From Ferribacterium limneticum (lineage in GTDB: Bacteria; Pseudomonadota; Gammaproteobacteria; Burkholderiales; Rhodocyclaceae): a DNA stretch of 64,000 nucleotides. Of this stretch, positions 17,932 through 28,368 are shown piece by piece; within the stretch, counting starts at the first letter, position 1, and each line of letters opens with the position of its first letter. The DNA lies in assembly GCF_020510585.1 (NCBI RefSeq), contig NZ_CP075190.1, positions 434,001-498,000 of the forward strand, given 5' to 3'. The position numbers and the translations under genes were made by a program. The notes beneath the pieces were generated by a model. That model was not told the DNA's origin. It saw only the letters and a list, made by a program, of their open reading frames with translations, and did not search any database.

Positions 17932-18222
17932 ATGAATATCCGTCCTTTGCACGACCGAGTGATCGTCAAGCGCGTTGAAGCCGAGCGCACCACTGCTTCC
18001 GGCATCGTCATTCCCGATTCCGCTGGCGAAAAGCCGGATCAGGGCGAAGTTCTGGCCGTCGGCCCGGGCAAGCGTGACGACAATGGCAAGCAAATTGCAC
18101 TCGACGTCAAGGTGGGTGACCGCGTTCTGTTCGGCAAGTATGCCGGCCAAGGCGTCAAGGTCGATGGTCAGGAAGTCCTGGTCATGCGTGAAGAAGACAT
18201 CATGGGCGTTCTGGTCGCTTAA
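17932..18222 (+). CDS. groS: Co-chaperonin GroES
   Basis: 96 residues beginning [18 protein letters not shown], with the mobile loop region [18 protein letters not shown] and the roof loop following; the end [14 protein letters not shown] is canonical. The heptameric lid closes the GroEL folding chamber. A ribosome site CAGGAG lies 9 bp upstream. It is 40 bp before groEL in the standard operon, with sigma-32 and CIRCE control directly upstream. Confidence 0.98.
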   Translation: MNIRPLHDRVIVKRVEAERTTASGIVIPDSAGEKPDQGEVLAVGPGKRDDNGKQIALDVKVGDRVLFGKYAGQGVKVDGQEVLVMREEDIMGVLVA

Positions 18223-18262
18223 GCGCCACGTCACTTAACCTACAAAATTCAGGAGCTATTAA

Positions 18263-19915
<1,653 letters not shown>

Positions 19916-19944
19916 TCTTCCGCCAAGCAAGCTGCACCGCTTTG

Positions 19945-19972
19945 AAAAGCCCCGCCTTGTGCGGGGCTTTTT
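19945..19972 (+). terminator. Rho-independent terminator of groES-groEL
   Basis: AAAAGCCCCGC, loop CTTGT, GCGGGGCTTTTT: 7-bp GC stem extended by A/T pairs and a T tract. Confidence 0.95.
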
Positions 19973-20000
19973 GCCTTCTGTGCTCCGGGGTGGCGCTTGA

Positions 20001-20038
20001 TTCCACGGTGAACCGGAAAAAAACGCCATTTTTGAATG
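20001..20038 (+). repeat. Dispersed 37-bp repeat, copy 5 (intergenic)
   Basis: TTCCACGGTGAACCGG, A7, CGCC, ATTTTTGAATG. One core change (GTGAACC). Lies just after the groEL terminator. Confidence 0.85.
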
Positions 20039-20040
20039 TC

Positions 20041-20054
20041 TTGATCAGAGTCAA
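20041..20054. promoter_or_regulatory. FNR/CRP-family-like site upstream of DUF485-actP
   Basis: TTGAT-CAGA-GTCAA matches nine of the ten conserved positions of the FNR/DNR half-sites TTGAT/ATCAA. Located about 108-121 bp upstream of the start codon at 20162. The transcription start is unknown, so function is uncertain. Confidence 0.4.
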
Positions 20055-20161
20055 TTTAACTTTCTGAAATTGATTACGCTCTGTAAGTTAGCTGTAAGAC
20101 GCCACGCCTAAATTACGCTCCGCAGCAATGCCTCTATAACCAAAATCTGAGGAGCAAATCA

Positions 20162-20470
20162 ATGCAAGACACACTTGATCGGGTTACTGCTAACCCGAAG
20201 TTTCTGGAGTTTGTTGCCATGCGCAGCAAGTACTCCATCATTATGGCTATCGTCAGTGCCGCCGCTTACTACGGCTTCATCCTGCTCGTCGCCTTCAACA
20301 AGGAATTCCTCGCCACCAAGATCGGTGAGGGTTACACGATGAGTATCGGCGTGCCGATCGGCGTTGCTGTTATCGCCTTCACCATCGTCCTGACCTGGAT
20401 TTACGTTCGCCGCGCCAACACCGAGTTCGACGCGATCAACGAAGCCCTCATCAAGGAGGCACAGAAGTAA
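20162..20470 (+). CDS. yjcH: DUF485 membrane protein (YjcH-like), partner of ActP
   Basis: 102 residues with two membrane helices (about 25-45 and 60-82) and soluble ends; the layout and the sequence [31 protein letters not shown] are typical of DUF485/YjcH. Such proteins are nearly always encoded directly upstream of solute:sodium symporters of the ActP group, as here (1-bp gap). The exact role is unknown; assistance in assembly or activity of the symporter is assumed. A good ribosome site GAGGAG precedes the ATG. Confidence 0.93.
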   Translation: MQDTLDRVTANPKFLEFVAMRSKYSIIMAIVSAAAYYGFILLVAFNKEFLATKIGEGYTMSIGVPIGVAVIAFTIVLTWIYVRRANTEFDAINEALIKEAQK

Positions 20471-20471
20471 G

Positions 20472-22151
20472 ATGAATAAATTCACTCAAATTCTCGCTGG
20501 CCTTCTGGCCATGGCTGTTGCCGGCGGCGCTGTCGCTGCTGGTGCCGACCTCGGTCAGACCGCCAAGCAGGCCACCAACTGGACGGCCATCGTCATGTTC
20601 GCCATCTTCGTCGGCGGCACGCTCTACATCACCAAGTGGGCTGCTTCCAAGACCAAATCGGCGGCTGACTTCTACACTGGCGGTGGTGGTATCACCGGCT
20701 TCCAGAACGGCCTGGCGATCGCTGGCGACTACATGTCTGCCGCGTCCTTCCTGGGTATTTCCGGTCTCGTGTTCGCCAACGGCTTCGACGGCCTGATCTT
20801 CTCGATCGGCTGGCTGGTCGGCTGGCCGGTCATCACCTTCCTGATGGCTGAGCGTCTGCGCAACCTCGGCAAGTTCACGTTCGCTGACGTGGCTTCCTAC
20901 CGTTTCGCCCAGACCCCGGTCCGCATCTTCGCCGCTTCCGCTTCGCTGGTTATCGTCGCCTTCTACATGATTGCGCAGATGGTCGGTGCCGGTCAGCTGA
21001 TCAAGGTGCTCTTCGGCATGGAATACCTCTACGCTGAAATCCTGGTCGGTTCCGTGATGATGATGTACGTGCTGTTCGGCGGCATGACTGCCACCACCTG
21101 GGTGCAGATCATCAAGGCCTGTATGCTCCTCGGCGGTGCCACCTTCATGGCTGTCTCGGTTCTGCTGCAATTCGGCTTCTCGCCGGAAGCGCTGTTCACC
21201 AAGGCCGTCGAAGTGCACTCCAAGCATGACGCACTGATGTCGCCGGGCGCCCTGATCAAGGATCCGATCTCCGCCATCTCCGTCGGTATGGCCCTGATGT
21301 TCGGTACCGCTGGTCTGCCGCACATCCTGATGCGCTTCTTCACTGTGCCGAACGCCAAGGAAGCCCGCAAGTCCGTTGCCTGGGCAACCACCTGGATCGG
21401 TTACTTCTACATCCTGACCTTCATCATCGGTTTCGGCGCCATCACCAACCTGGTCCAGAATCCGGGCGACTTCTACGTCGGCGGCGAACTGGCCAAGGGT
21501 CTGAAGGGCGGCGGCAACATGGCTGCTGTGCATCTGGCCAAGGCTGTCGGTGGTGACCTGTTCCTCGGCTTCATCTCGGCCGTGGCCTTCGCTACCATCC
21601 TGGCTGTTGTGGCTGGTCTGACGCTGTCCGGCGCCTCTGCCGTGTCGCATGACCTGTACGCTTCCGTCTTCGCCAAGGGCTGCTCTTCTGAGCAGGAACT
21701 GCGTGTTTCCAAGATCACCACCGTCTGTCTGGGTGTTCTGGCTGTTGTGCTGGGTATCGCCTTCGAGAAGGAAAACGTTGCCTACATGGTGATGCTGGCC
21801 TTCGTCATCGCCTGCTCTTCCAACTTCCCGGTCCTCTTCATGTCCGTGCTGTGGAAGAACTGCACCACCCGTGGTGCCGTGGTTGGTGGCTTCGTCGGTC
21901 TGGCCTCTGCCGTGGTCCTGACCATCGGTTCGGCCAGCGTCTGGGAAGCCGTCATGGGCAACCCGAAGGGCTCCGCCTGGTTCCCGTACAACTCTGCCGC
22001 CATCTTCTCGATGTCTGCCGCGTTCTTCACGATCTGGCTGGTGTCCATTCTGGACAACTCCGCTCAGGCGCAAAAGGAACGTGCCCTGTATCCGTCGCAG
22101 CAACTGCGTTCGGAAACCGGTCTGGGTGCTTCCGGCGCCAGCGGTCACTAA
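20472..22151 (+). CDS. actP: Cation/acetate symporter ActP
   Basis: 559 residues, about 13 helices, solute:sodium symporter family. The leader-like first segment [17 protein letters not shown], followed by [36 protein letters not shown], is characteristic of ActP. It imports acetate and other short monocarboxylates, probably with Na+ or H+. The gene is coupled to DUF485 and strongly codon-biased, suggesting high expression and acetate as a main carbon source. No acetyl-CoA synthetase gene is adjacent. A terminator follows at 22172-22201. Confidence 0.95.
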   Translation: MNKFTQILAGLLAMAVAGGAVAAGADLGQTAKQATNWTAIVMFAIFVGGTLYITKWAASKTKSAADFYTGGGGITGFQNGLAIAGDYMSAASFLGISGLVFANGFDGLIFSIGWLVGWPVITFLMAERLRNLGKFTFADVASYRFAQTPVRIFAASASLVIVAFYMIAQMVGAGQLIKVLFGMEYLYAEILVGSVMMMYVLFGGMTATTWVQIIKACMLLGGATFMAVSVLLQFGFSPEALFTKAVEVHSKHDALMSPGALIKDPISAISVGMALMFGTAGLPHILMRFFTVPNAKEARKSVAWATTWIGYFYILTFIIGFGAITNLVQNPGDFYVGGELAKGLKGGGNMAAVHLAKAVGGDLFLGFISAVAFATILAVVAGLTLSGASAVSHDLYASVFAKGCSSEQELRVSKITTVCLGVLAVVLGIAFEKENVAYMVMLAFVIACSSNFPVLFMSVLWKNCTTRGAVVGGFVGLASAVVLTIGSASVWEAVMGNPKGSAWFPYNSAAIFSMSAAFFTIWLVSILDNSAQAQKERALYPSQQLRSETGLGASGASGH

Positions 22152-22171
22152 TCAGACGAGCAATCGTCAGC

Positions 22172-22201
22172 AAAAAGCCCGGGCTTGCCCGGGCTTTTTT
22201 T
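22172..22201 (+). terminator. Rho-independent terminator of actP
   Basis: AAAAAGCCCGGGC, loop TT, GCCCGGGCTTTTTTT: 7-bp GC stem flanked by A and T tracts. Confidence 0.95.
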
Positions 22202-22205
22202 CGTC

Positions 22206-22240
22206 TTCAATTTTGAGCTTTTTTTCCGGTTGACCGTGGA
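22206..22240 (-). repeat. Dispersed 37-bp repeat, copy 6 (intergenic)
   Basis: Minus-strand reading: TCCACGGTCAACCGG, A7, GCTC, AAAATTGAA. Core perfect. Directly follows the actP terminator. Confidence 0.88.
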
Positions 22241-22369
22241 GAGCGACTATTCGCGACAATTCGCGGCCAGTCGACGCCGCCATCGTCAAAACGCGGACGT
22301 GCTGGTGCACTGCGGAAATTGCAGGGCGGTTTATTTGATAGACTGCGAAGCTTGGGTGAGGAAAAAACG

Positions 22370-22430
22370 GTAGGGGATTGCCCAGTGCAGGTCGGGCAAC
22401 CCCCTGAGTAGCGGTCTGAACCGCGTACTC
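22370..22430 (+). ncRNA. Candidate structured RNA: two adjacent 10-bp bulged hairpins in the leader of a two-component operon
   Basis: Hairpin 1: GGGG, bulged A, TTGCCC, 10-nt loop, GGGCAA, CCCC (22373-22403). Hairpin 2: GAGTA, GCGGT, tetraloop CTGA, ACCGC, bulged G, TACTC (22406-22430). Both stems are 10 bp with a single bulge and sit 2 nt apart, about 87-147 nt upstream of the response-regulator start. No T tract follows, so they are not plain terminators. A cis-acting leader (riboswitch-like or protein-binding) or a small RNA are both possible; I do not recognise the family. Confidence 0.4.
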
Positions 22431-22516
22431 CAAAGACCATAAAAGGAGAACAGCCCGAACAGAATAATGCGACAGGCTTACAGAAATCTTACGCGGTCAC
22501 AGGCCCAAACGAACAC

Positions 22517-23188
22517 ATGCGCATTCTTATTGCTGAAGACGACACCATCATCGCTGATGGACTTTCCCGCTCGCTGCGTCAGGGTGGATACGCCGTAGAC
22601 TGGGCCCCCAATGGCCTCGATGCGGACACCGCGCTGCTCACGGTTTCCTACGATCTGCTCATTCTTGATCTCGGCTTGCCCAAGCTTTCGGGTCTTGAGG
22701 TACTCAAGCGGATTCGGGCCCGCAACTCGCAAGTGCCGGTGCTCATTCTCACCGCCCTTGACGGCACGGGCGACCGCGTCAAGGGCCTTGACCTCGGCGC
22801 CGACGACTACATGGTCAAGCCCTTTGAGCTGCCCGAACTGGAAGCGCGGGTGCGCGCCCTGACCCGTCGCTCGGCCGGTACCTCGCCGACCATCCAGTGC
22901 GGTGCGCTGAGCTACGATCAAGTCGGCCGGGTGGCGCAGATCAATGGCGAGGTGCTCGATCTTTCGGCCCGCGAGGTCGGCCTGCTGGAAGTCCTGCTCA
23001 GCCGCATGGGCCGCCTGGTCAGCAAGGACCAGCTGGTCGATCACCTCTGCGGCTGGGGCGAAGAAGTCAGTCACAATGCCATCGAGGTCTACGTCCATCG
23101 GCTGCGCAAGAAAATTGAAACCGGTGGTGTGAAGATCGCCACCGTACGCGGCCTGGGTTACTGCCTTGAGCGCCCCCAGAGCGAGTAG
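22517..23188 (+). CDS. OmpR/PhoB-family response regulator (TctD/QseB-like)
   Basis: 223 residues. Receiver domain 1-120 with acidic pair ED(D) near residues 7-9, phospho-acceptor Asp in LLILDLGLPKLSG (about 51), conserved Thr in ILTALD and Lys in YMVKPFELPEL. Winged-helix DNA-binding domain from about 125 to 220, with the recognition region HNAIEVYVHRLRKKIE and the wing VRGLGYCLE. The end overlaps the start of the sensor kinase by 23 bp. The target promoters are unknown; the neighbouring actP or carboxylate transport genes are candidates by analogy with TctD. Confidence 0.93.
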   Translation: MRILIAEDDTIIADGLSRSLRQGGYAVDWAPNGLDADTALLTVSYDLLILDLGLPKLSGLEVLKRIRARNSQVPVLILTALDGTGDRVKGLDLGADDYMVKPFELPELEARVRALTRRSAGTSPTIQCGALSYDQVGRVAQINGEVLDLSAREVGLLEVLLSRMGRLVSKDQLVDHLCGWGEEVSHNAIEVYVHRLRKKIETGGVKIATVRGLGYCLERPQSE

Positions 23189-24671
23189 CCCGCACTCGCC
23201 GGCGTCGGAAACCGAGCGCTCGCTGTTTGGCGAGATTCTCGACTGGATGCTGGCGCCCCTGCTGTTCGTCTGGCCGCTCAGCATCGCCTTCACCCATTAC
23301 TTCGCCAACAACGTCGCCAACTTCCCCTATGATCAGGCGCTGCGCGAGCACGTTACGGCCATTGCGCGGCAGGTAAAACTGGTCAATGGCAAGCCGCTGC
23401 TATCGCTGCCGGCCTCTGCCCGGGCCATGTTGCGGGCTGATGAAACCGACAGTGTCTATTTTCATGTGCTGGCCGGCGGTGGAAAACTGCTGGCTGGCGA
23501 CAAGGATTTGCCGGGCTCGGCATCGCCGCCGGATGACTCTATCGTGCCCGGCGAAGTCTATTTGCGCGATGCTGATTTCAAGGGGCAGGACTTGCGCATG
23601 GCCTACACCTATCTGGCCGAGCCGCAAATGGCCAAGGAGCAGTGGGTCCTCATCGAGGTTGGCGAGACCACCGAAAAACGCAGCCAGCTAGCCAACAAGA
23701 TCGTCGCCAGCGTGATCCTGCCGCAATTCATCATCATCCCGCTGGCCGTCATGCTCGTCTGGTTTGGCCTGTCGCGCGGCCTGCGACCGCTGACCCGCCT
23801 GCGCCAGACCATCGAGGCGCGCGAGCCGGACGACCTCTCGCCGATTGCCACCCGGCGCGTTCCCGAAGAACTGGAGCCGCTGGTCGAAGCCTTCAACGAA
23901 ATGCTCGAACGCATGAAGCGCAGCGTTTCGGCCCAGCAGCGCTTCGTCGCAGATGCCGCCCACCAGATGCGCACGCCGCTGACCGGCCTCAAGACGCAAG
24001 CCCAGTTTGCCATCCGGGAAACCGATCCGGAGGCGCTGCGCCATGCCCTGCGCCAGATCGCCACCGGCGTGGACCGGGCTGGCCGATTGATCAACCAGTT
24101 GCTGACTCTGGCGCGCACGGAAGGCGGCGAAGTTACCCAGCAAAAGCATGAGCCGCTCGATCTGGCGGAATTGATCCGCGACGTCGTCACCGACTGGGTG
24201 CCGGCCGCCATCGAAAAAAACATCGATCTCGGTTTGGAGTCCGACAAGCCCGCCATGATCGTCGGCAACCCATTTCTGTTGCGGGAACTCGCCAAGAACC
24301 TGCTCGACAATGCCCTGCGCTATACCCCCAGCGGCGGGCATGTCACCTGCCGCATCCTGGCCAATCAGGCGACCGTCCTGCTTGAGGTCGAGGACAACGG
24401 GGTCGGCATCAGCGAAGAGCAGGCCGAACTCGTTTTCGAGCGCTTCTATCGGGTCGATGATGCCGGTACCGAAGGCAGTGGCCTCGGCCTGGCCATCGTT
24501 CAGGAAATCGCCATGCAGCACGACTCGCGGGCCAGCCTGCGGCCCAATCCAAACCGCCGCGGCGCCGTGGCGCGGGTGGCCTTCGCCGCCTGGCATCCGC
24601 CGGTCCCGCCGCCGCCTCCGCCGGACGACTTTTCCGAGCTCTACCGTCAATCCCCTCCGATCGGTGCCTGA
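23166..24671 (+). CDS. Sensor histidine kinase (TctE/QseC-like)
   Basis: 501 residues from a TTG start inside the regulator gene; a later ATG would remove part of the first membrane segment, so the TTG is preferred. Domains: helix about 28-50, a periplasmic sensor of about 140 residues (2CSK N-terminal type), helix about 182-205, a HAMP-like linker, the HisKA box with DAAHQMRTPLTGL (His near 264), and the ATPase with NLLDNALRYTP, DNGVGIS and GSGLGLAIV. It phosphorylates the adjacent response regulator. The proline-rich tail at the C-terminus (PPVPPPPPPDD) is unusual. Ligand unknown. Confidence 0.9.
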   Translation: MSAPRASSPHSPASETERSLFGEILDWMLAPLLFVWPLSIAFTHYFANNVANFPYDQALREHVTAIARQVKLVNGKPLLSLPASARAMLRADETDSVYFHVLAGGGKLLAGDKDLPGSASPPDDSIVPGEVYLRDADFKGQDLRMAYTYLAEPQMAKEQWVLIEVGETTEKRSQLANKIVASVILPQFIIIPLAVMLVWFGLSRGLRPLTRLRQTIEAREPDDLSPIATRRVPEELEPLVEAFNEMLERMKRSVSAQQRFVADAAHQMRTPLTGLKTQAQFAIRETDPEALRHALRQIATGVDRAGRLINQLLTLARTEGGEVTQQKHEPLDLAELIRDVVTDWVPAAIEKNIDLGLESDKPAMIVGNPFLLRELAKNLLDNALRYTPSGGHVTCRILANQATVLLEVEDNGVGISEEQAELVFERFYRVDDAGTEGSGLGLAIVQEIAMQHDSRASLRPNPNRRGAVARVAFAAWHPPVPPPPPPDDFSELYRQSPPIGA

Positions 24672-24694
24672 GTCCTCAAAAACGCCTGTGCTGG

Positions 24695-24723
24695 TTGCAG
24701 AGCAGCGGTGACATCGCTATAAT
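24695..24723 (+). promoter_or_regulatory. Sigma-70 promoter of tRNA-Phe
   Basis: TTGCAG (24695-24700), 17-bp spacer, TATAAT (24718-24723), 12 bp before the tRNA. Confidence 0.85.
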
Positions 24724-24735
24724 GCGCCCTCGTTT

Positions 24736-24811
24736 GGCCAATTAGCTCAGTTGGTAGAGCAGCGGATTGAAAATCCGCGTGTCCGTGGTTCGATTCCGCG
24801 ATTGGCCACCA
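24736..24811 (+). tRNA. tRNA-Phe (GAA)
   Basis: 76 nt with encoded CCA. Acceptor stem GGCCAAT pairs with ATTGGCC; the D arm TAGCTCAGTTGGTAGAGC, anticodon loop TTGAAAA with anticodon GAA at 24769-24771, and the T arm GTTCGATTC are standard. Confidence 0.97.
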
Positions 24812-24833
24812 AATTCATCCTTGAAACTCGAGG

Positions 24834-24865
24834 AAAAAACGCCAACCCTCATCGGTTGGCGTTTT
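24834..24865 (+). terminator. Terminator after tRNA-Phe
   Basis: AAAAAACGCCAACC, loop CTCATC, GGTTGGCGTTTT: 8-bp stem with flanking A and T tracts. Confidence 0.9.
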
Positions 24866-24975
24866 GCATTGTGGAATGTGGTTCTCGCGCCGGGTATTAT
24901 CGCGGTGCTGACTTCTTTCTTCTCCCTTTTTCCAACCCGCATTCCACGCCATCTTTGGCGACTAGAGGAGGCCTC

Positions 24976-25158
24976 TTGGCCAAACCAAACTATCAGTTCG
25001 AAAAGCGCCAACGAGACCTCGCCAAGAAAAACAAGCAGGAAGAAAAACGTCGCCAGAAGCTGGCCGACAAGGCTGGCAATGGGTCGGCCGAGGATGCGGC
25101 GTTGAGCCCGTCCGAGGCTGGCTTGCCGACTTCTGGCAGCGAGCTTCCCAAGGTCTGA
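24976..25158 (+). CDS. Small highly basic protein with TTG start
   Basis: 60 residues starting at TTG (24976) with a strong ribosome site GAGGAG six bases upstream; the N-terminus reads (M)[17 protein letters not shown] followed by [14 protein letters not shown] and a Ser/Ala-rich acidic tail. No in-frame ATG exists. Small proteins beginning in this way next to rRNA or tRNA genes recur in proteobacteria in my recollection, but I know no function. A nucleic-acid-binding role would fit the Lys/Arg/Gln helix. It lies 7 bp before rsmJ, so probably the same transcript. Confidence 0.72.
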   Translation: MAKPNYQFEKRQRDLAKKNKQEEKRRQKLADKAGNGSAEDAALSPSEAGLPTSGSELPKV

Positions 25159-25165
25159 GGACGGC

Positions 25166-25939
25166 TTGAGTACGGCGGTAAACGTTCGCATCGAGGCGCT
25201 GGCACCGGAGTTTGTAGACCGGGTTGGCATGCTGGCCGAGGCGCTGGGTTTGCCGCTGGCGGGGGAGGCTGAATTTGCCTTGCAACTGGGGGCTGGCGGC
25301 TTGCAGTTGCAGGAGCTGGGGCCGGAGGCAGCGGGCCCGGTGCGGGTCGATTTTCTCGAGGGGGCAGTGGCGCATCGTCGTCAACATGGCGGCGGCAATG
25401 GCCAGATGATCGCCAAGGCGGTTGGCATCCAGTCGGGTGTTCGGCCGGTGGTCCTGGATGCGACGGCCGGTTTGGGGCGCGACGCCTTTCTGCTGGCCCA
25501 ACTGGGTTGTCGCGTCACACTGATCGAGCGCCATCCGCTGATCGGCGCCTTGCTGGCTGACGGTCTGGGGCGGGCACTGGTCGATCCGGAGGTGGCGCCG
25601 ATCATCGAACGCATGGATTTGCGGCTGGGCAATGCCATTGAGCTGATCAGGGAATGGTCGGCTGAACCGCCGCAGGTCATTTATCTCGATCCGATGTTTC
25701 CGCATCGGGACAAGACTTCGCTGGTCAAAAAGGAAATGCGCGTCTTTCGTCCGCTGGTCGGCAGCGACGACGATGCGGCGCAACTGCTGCAGGCCGCCCT
25801 CGAGTTGGCGACGCATCGGGTTGTCGTCAAGCGGCCGCGCAAGGCGCCGAGCGTCGATGGCCAGCCGCCGGGCTATGTGCTGGAGGGGAAGTCCAGCCGC
25901 TATGATATTTATCCCAAGAAGGCCTTGAAGGCCAGGTAG
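25166..25939 (+). CDS. rsmJ: 16S rRNA (guanine-1516-N2)-methyltransferase RsmJ
   Basis: 257 residues from a TTG start (ribosome site TGAGG). SAM-binding motif I is [28 protein letters not shown] and the catalytic motif is [13 protein letters not shown]; the C-terminal [10 protein letters not shown] is typical of RsmJ. The N-terminal substrate domain contains [16 protein letters not shown], also family-specific. It methylates G1516 in 16S rRNA in the small-subunit decoding region. It follows a small basic protein in a likely operon. Confidence 0.94.
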   Translation: MSTAVNVRIEALAPEFVDRVGMLAEALGLPLAGEAEFALQLGAGGLQLQELGPEAAGPVRVDFLEGAVAHRRQHGGGNGQMIAKAVGIQSGVRPVVLDATAGLGRDAFLLAQLGCRVTLIERHPLIGALLADGLGRALVDPEVAPIIERMDLRLGNAIELIREWSAEPPQVIYLDPMFPHRDKTSLVKKEMRVFRPLVGSDDDAAQLLQAALELATHRVVVKRPRKAPSVDGQPPGYVLEGKSSRYDIYPKKALKAR

Positions 25940-26052
25940 TGGCTATTCGGCGATTTGTTTTGGCGCAGGCCGCGACGCTGGGAAACTAGCTATATTGAAA
26001 TCAGGTGGTAACACTTGATGGGCATAATGCGGGCTTTCGAGAGGGGGCGATC

Positions 26053-26508
26053 ATGGAATTGCTGCTGTGGCGCCACGCTGAGGCGGAAGATGGCGACGAC
26101 GATCTGAAGCGGCGTCTGACGTCGCGCGGCGAAAAACAGGCACGAACGATGGCGGCCTGGATTCTGGCGCATCAGCCCAAGGATCTGCGCATCATCGCCA
26201 GCCCCTCGGTGCGCACCCAGCAAACGGTCGAGGCCTTGAAGCTGCCTTTCGAAACGATGCGAAAAATCGGGCCGGAGGCGTGTGTTTCCGAACTGATCGC
26301 GGCATCCGGCTGGCCCTCGGCCCCGGGGTCGGTGCTGATCGTCGGCCATCAGCCTTCGCTCGGGCGCATGGCGTCGCTGTTGCTGGCCGGGCAGGAATCC
26401 GAATGGAGCATCAAGAAGGGCGCCTTGTGGTGGTTGAGCAACCGCGTTCGCCGGGGCGAGACGCAGACCGTGCTACGGGCGGTCATTCCGGTTGAAATGC
26501 TGGACTAG
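26053..26508 (+). CDS. sixA: Phosphohistidine phosphatase SixA
   Basis: 151 residues, histidine-phosphatase superfamily. Catalytic RHA motif in LLLWRHAEAE at the N-terminus, the conserved region SPSVRTQQTVEAL, and the second histidine in LIVGHQPSLG, as in SixA, without the longer insertions of phosphoglycerate mutases. The ATG at 26053 (MELLLWRHAEAE) is chosen because it places RHA at the normal distance and has the ribosome site GAGGGGG upstream. SixA removes phosphate from histidine phosphotransfer domains. Independent of, but just before, ppk2. Confidence 0.9.
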   Translation: MELLLWRHAEAEDGDDDLKRRLTSRGEKQARTMAAWILAHQPKDLRIIASPSVRTQQTVEALKLPFETMRKIGPEACVSELIAASGWPSAPGSVLIVGHQPSLGRMASLLLAGQESEWSIKKGALWWLSNRVRRGETQTVLRAVIPVEMLD

Positions 26509-26566
26509 ACAAGGCGTAGCCTTTGCCGTGAAATAGACTCTTTCGCATCGAGGGATGGAGAGAGAG

Positions 26567-27691
26567 ATGGTCACCAGAAAAAAGACGGCGGTAACACCGC
26601 CGAAAAAAATCGCCGCCGCTGAAGCCAAGCCAGCCGCACGCGCTGTTCGCCGGCGCCAGGTGGCGAGTGGGGACGTGCCGCCGGTGCTCACCGAGCAAGG
26701 CATTGAAGGTTACACCGTGCAGGCTGCAGTCGACGGGGCTCGGGCGTCAAAAATGGGGGCGATGCGCGATGTGATCGCCGGGATGCCGCCGGAGGAATCC
26801 GTCGCCTTGCTCCGGGGCCTGCTCAAGCAGCAGGGCGCTGGGGCCGAAGAGTTGCCGCTCAATCCGGATGACGAGCTGGCAAAAGACTGGCGCGACGGCG
26901 GCTACCCGTACAAGAACCTGATGCAGCGCCGCAATTACGAGCGGCAGAAATACCGCCTACAGGTCGAGTTGCTCAAGCTGCAGGCCTGGGTCAAGGAAAC
27001 CGGGCAGAAGGTGGTGATCCTTTTCGAGGGCCGCGATGCGGCAGGGAAGGGCGGCACCATCAAGCGGTTCATGGAACATCTGAATCCGCGCGGCGCCCGC
27101 GTCGTGGCGCTGGAGAAACCAAGCGACATCGAGCGCGGCCAGTGGTATTTCCAGCGTTATGTGCAGCATCTGCCGACCAATGGCGAGATTGTGCTGTTCG
27201 ACCGCTCCTGGTACAACCGGGCCGGCGTCGAGCGGGTCATGGGATTTTGTGGCGATCAGGAGTATTCCGAATTCGTCCGTCAGGCGCCGGAGTTCGAGCG
27301 CATGCTGGCGCGTAACGGCACGCATCTGATCAAATTCTGGTTCTCGGTCAGCCAGGAAGAACAGCGTCGCCGTTTCGGCGAACGCAAGGTGCACCCACTC
27401 AAGCAGTGGAAGCTGTCACCGATCGACATGGCCTCGCTCGACAAGTGGGGCGATTACACCAAGGCCAAGGAGGCGATGTTCTTCCACACCGATACCGCCG
27501 ATGCGCCATGGACGGTCATCAAGTCGAACTGCAAGAAGCGGGCGCGGCTGAATGCCATGCGTTACGTGTTGCACAAGCTGCCCTACAACAACAAGGACAC
27601 CGACCGGATCGGCAATCTTGACCCGCTGATCGTCGGGCGTGCCAATGTGGTTTATGAGCGCGGCGAGCAGCAGGGCCTGCCGATTCTGTAG
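26567..27691 (+). CDS. ppk2: Polyphosphate kinase 2 (PPK2, class I-like)
   Basis: 374 residues. A lysine-rich, low-complexity N-terminal region (about 1-80) precedes the kinase core. The Walker A loop is EGRDAAGKGGTIKRF, Walker B is FDRSWYNRAGVERVMGF, and the lid region is EEQRRRFGERKVHPLKQWKLSPID, all PPK2 signatures. The reaction transfers phosphate between polyphosphate and nucleoside diphosphates. The start at the second ATG is preferred, since it has the purine-rich GGATGGAGAGAG just upstream; the ATG 12 bp earlier is an alternative. It is followed by a copy of the dispersed repeat. Confidence 0.92.
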   Translation: MVTRKKTAVTPPKKIAAAEAKPAARAVRRRQVASGDVPPVLTEQGIEGYTVQAAVDGARASKMGAMRDVIAGMPPEESVALLRGLLKQQGAGAEELPLNPDDELAKDWRDGGYPYKNLMQRRNYERQKYRLQVELLKLQAWVKETGQKVVILFEGRDAAGKGGTIKRFMEHLNPRGARVVALEKPSDIERGQWYFQRYVQHLPTNGEIVLFDRSWYNRAGVERVMGFCGDQEYSEFVRQAPEFERMLARNGTHLIKFWFSVSQEEQRRRFGERKVHPLKQWKLSPIDMASLDKWGDYTKAKEAMFFHTDTADAPWTVIKSNCKKRARLNAMRYVLHKLPYNNKDTDRIGNLDPLIVGRANVVYERGEQQGLPIL

Positions 27692-27701
27692 CGCCGCGGG
27701 C

Positions 27702-27740
27702 GATTTCGATTTTGGCTTCGTTTTCCGGTTGACCGTGGGA
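27702..27740 (-). repeat. Dispersed 37-bp repeat, copy 7 (intergenic)
   Basis: Minus-strand reading: TCCCACGGTCAACCGG, AAAA, CGAAGCC, AAAATCGAAATC. Core perfect. Located between convergent ppk2 and thioesterase genes. Confidence 0.88.
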
Positions 27741-27754
27741 TTCGGCCAATCGGC

Positions 27755-28240
27755 CTAACTGATGACGTAAGACGCCCCGCCGGTGGCGATGAGCAGGCCG
27801 GTTTCGTTCTCCAGCGTCATCTGCACCGAGGCAATACGGCCGCCGAGGCGGGTTATCCGTCCGGTGGCCGTGAATTTCTTGCCCATGCCCTGGTGCAGGT
27901 AGTCGGTGCGCAGGTCGATGGTGCCGATGCGGCCAAAACGATGGCCGACTTGCTCAGTCGTTTCGCTGTTGAATTTCTCGGCAATGGCCACGGTGGCGGC
28001 CAGACCGCCGACGGTATCGAGCACGGTGGCGATCACGCCGCCATGCAGGCGGCCATGCAGAAAATGGCCGATGAGGTCAGGGCGCATGGCGAAACTGATT
28101 TGCGGCGCGGCCGGGTCGAGCGACTCGACCTTGAAGCCGAGCAATTCGTTGAAGCAGAGCTTGTGCTCGAAAACATCGCGCAAAGTGGCTTCGAGGCGGG
28201 TTTGCTCATCGGCGGAACGGCGGGGCAGAGTGGGGATCAT
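27755..28240 (-). CDS. Hotdog-fold thioesterase (YigI/PaaI-like)
   Basis: 161 residues, single hotdog domain. Motif HFLHGRLHGGVIATVLDTVGG contains the conserved HGG...D of PaaI-type acyl-CoA thioesterases, and the strand IDLRTDYLHQG follows. The N-terminal part DVFEHKLCFNELLGFKVESLD resembles YigI, a medium- or long-chain acyl-CoA thioesterase. It ends convergent with ppk2. Substrate chain length cannot be read from the sequence. Confidence 0.85.
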   Translation of the reverse strand: MIPTLPRRSADEQTRLEATLRDVFEHKLCFNELLGFKVESLDPAAPQISFAMRPDLIGHFLHGRLHGGVIATVLDTVGGLAATVAIAEKFNSETTEQVGHRFGRIGTIDLRTDYLHQGMGKKFTATGRITRLGGRIASVQMTLENETGLLIATGGASYVIS

Positions 28241-28368
28241 TGGGTCCGATAGGTCTTAAATAGGGCGACGGGATTGCCATCGCCCAAGTCGAACGCAATT
28301 TTAACGCAGCTTGTTTTTTGCGCGGTGCCGATACGTCGGTGCCGGAGCCGCGCGCGCTACTTCGACCA

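Noticed and set aside
26568..26612. Repeat-like stretch at the ppk2 start (TGGTCACCAG followed by A6)
   Set aside because: Core matches poorly and the lysine codons of the N-terminal tail can explain the A tracts.
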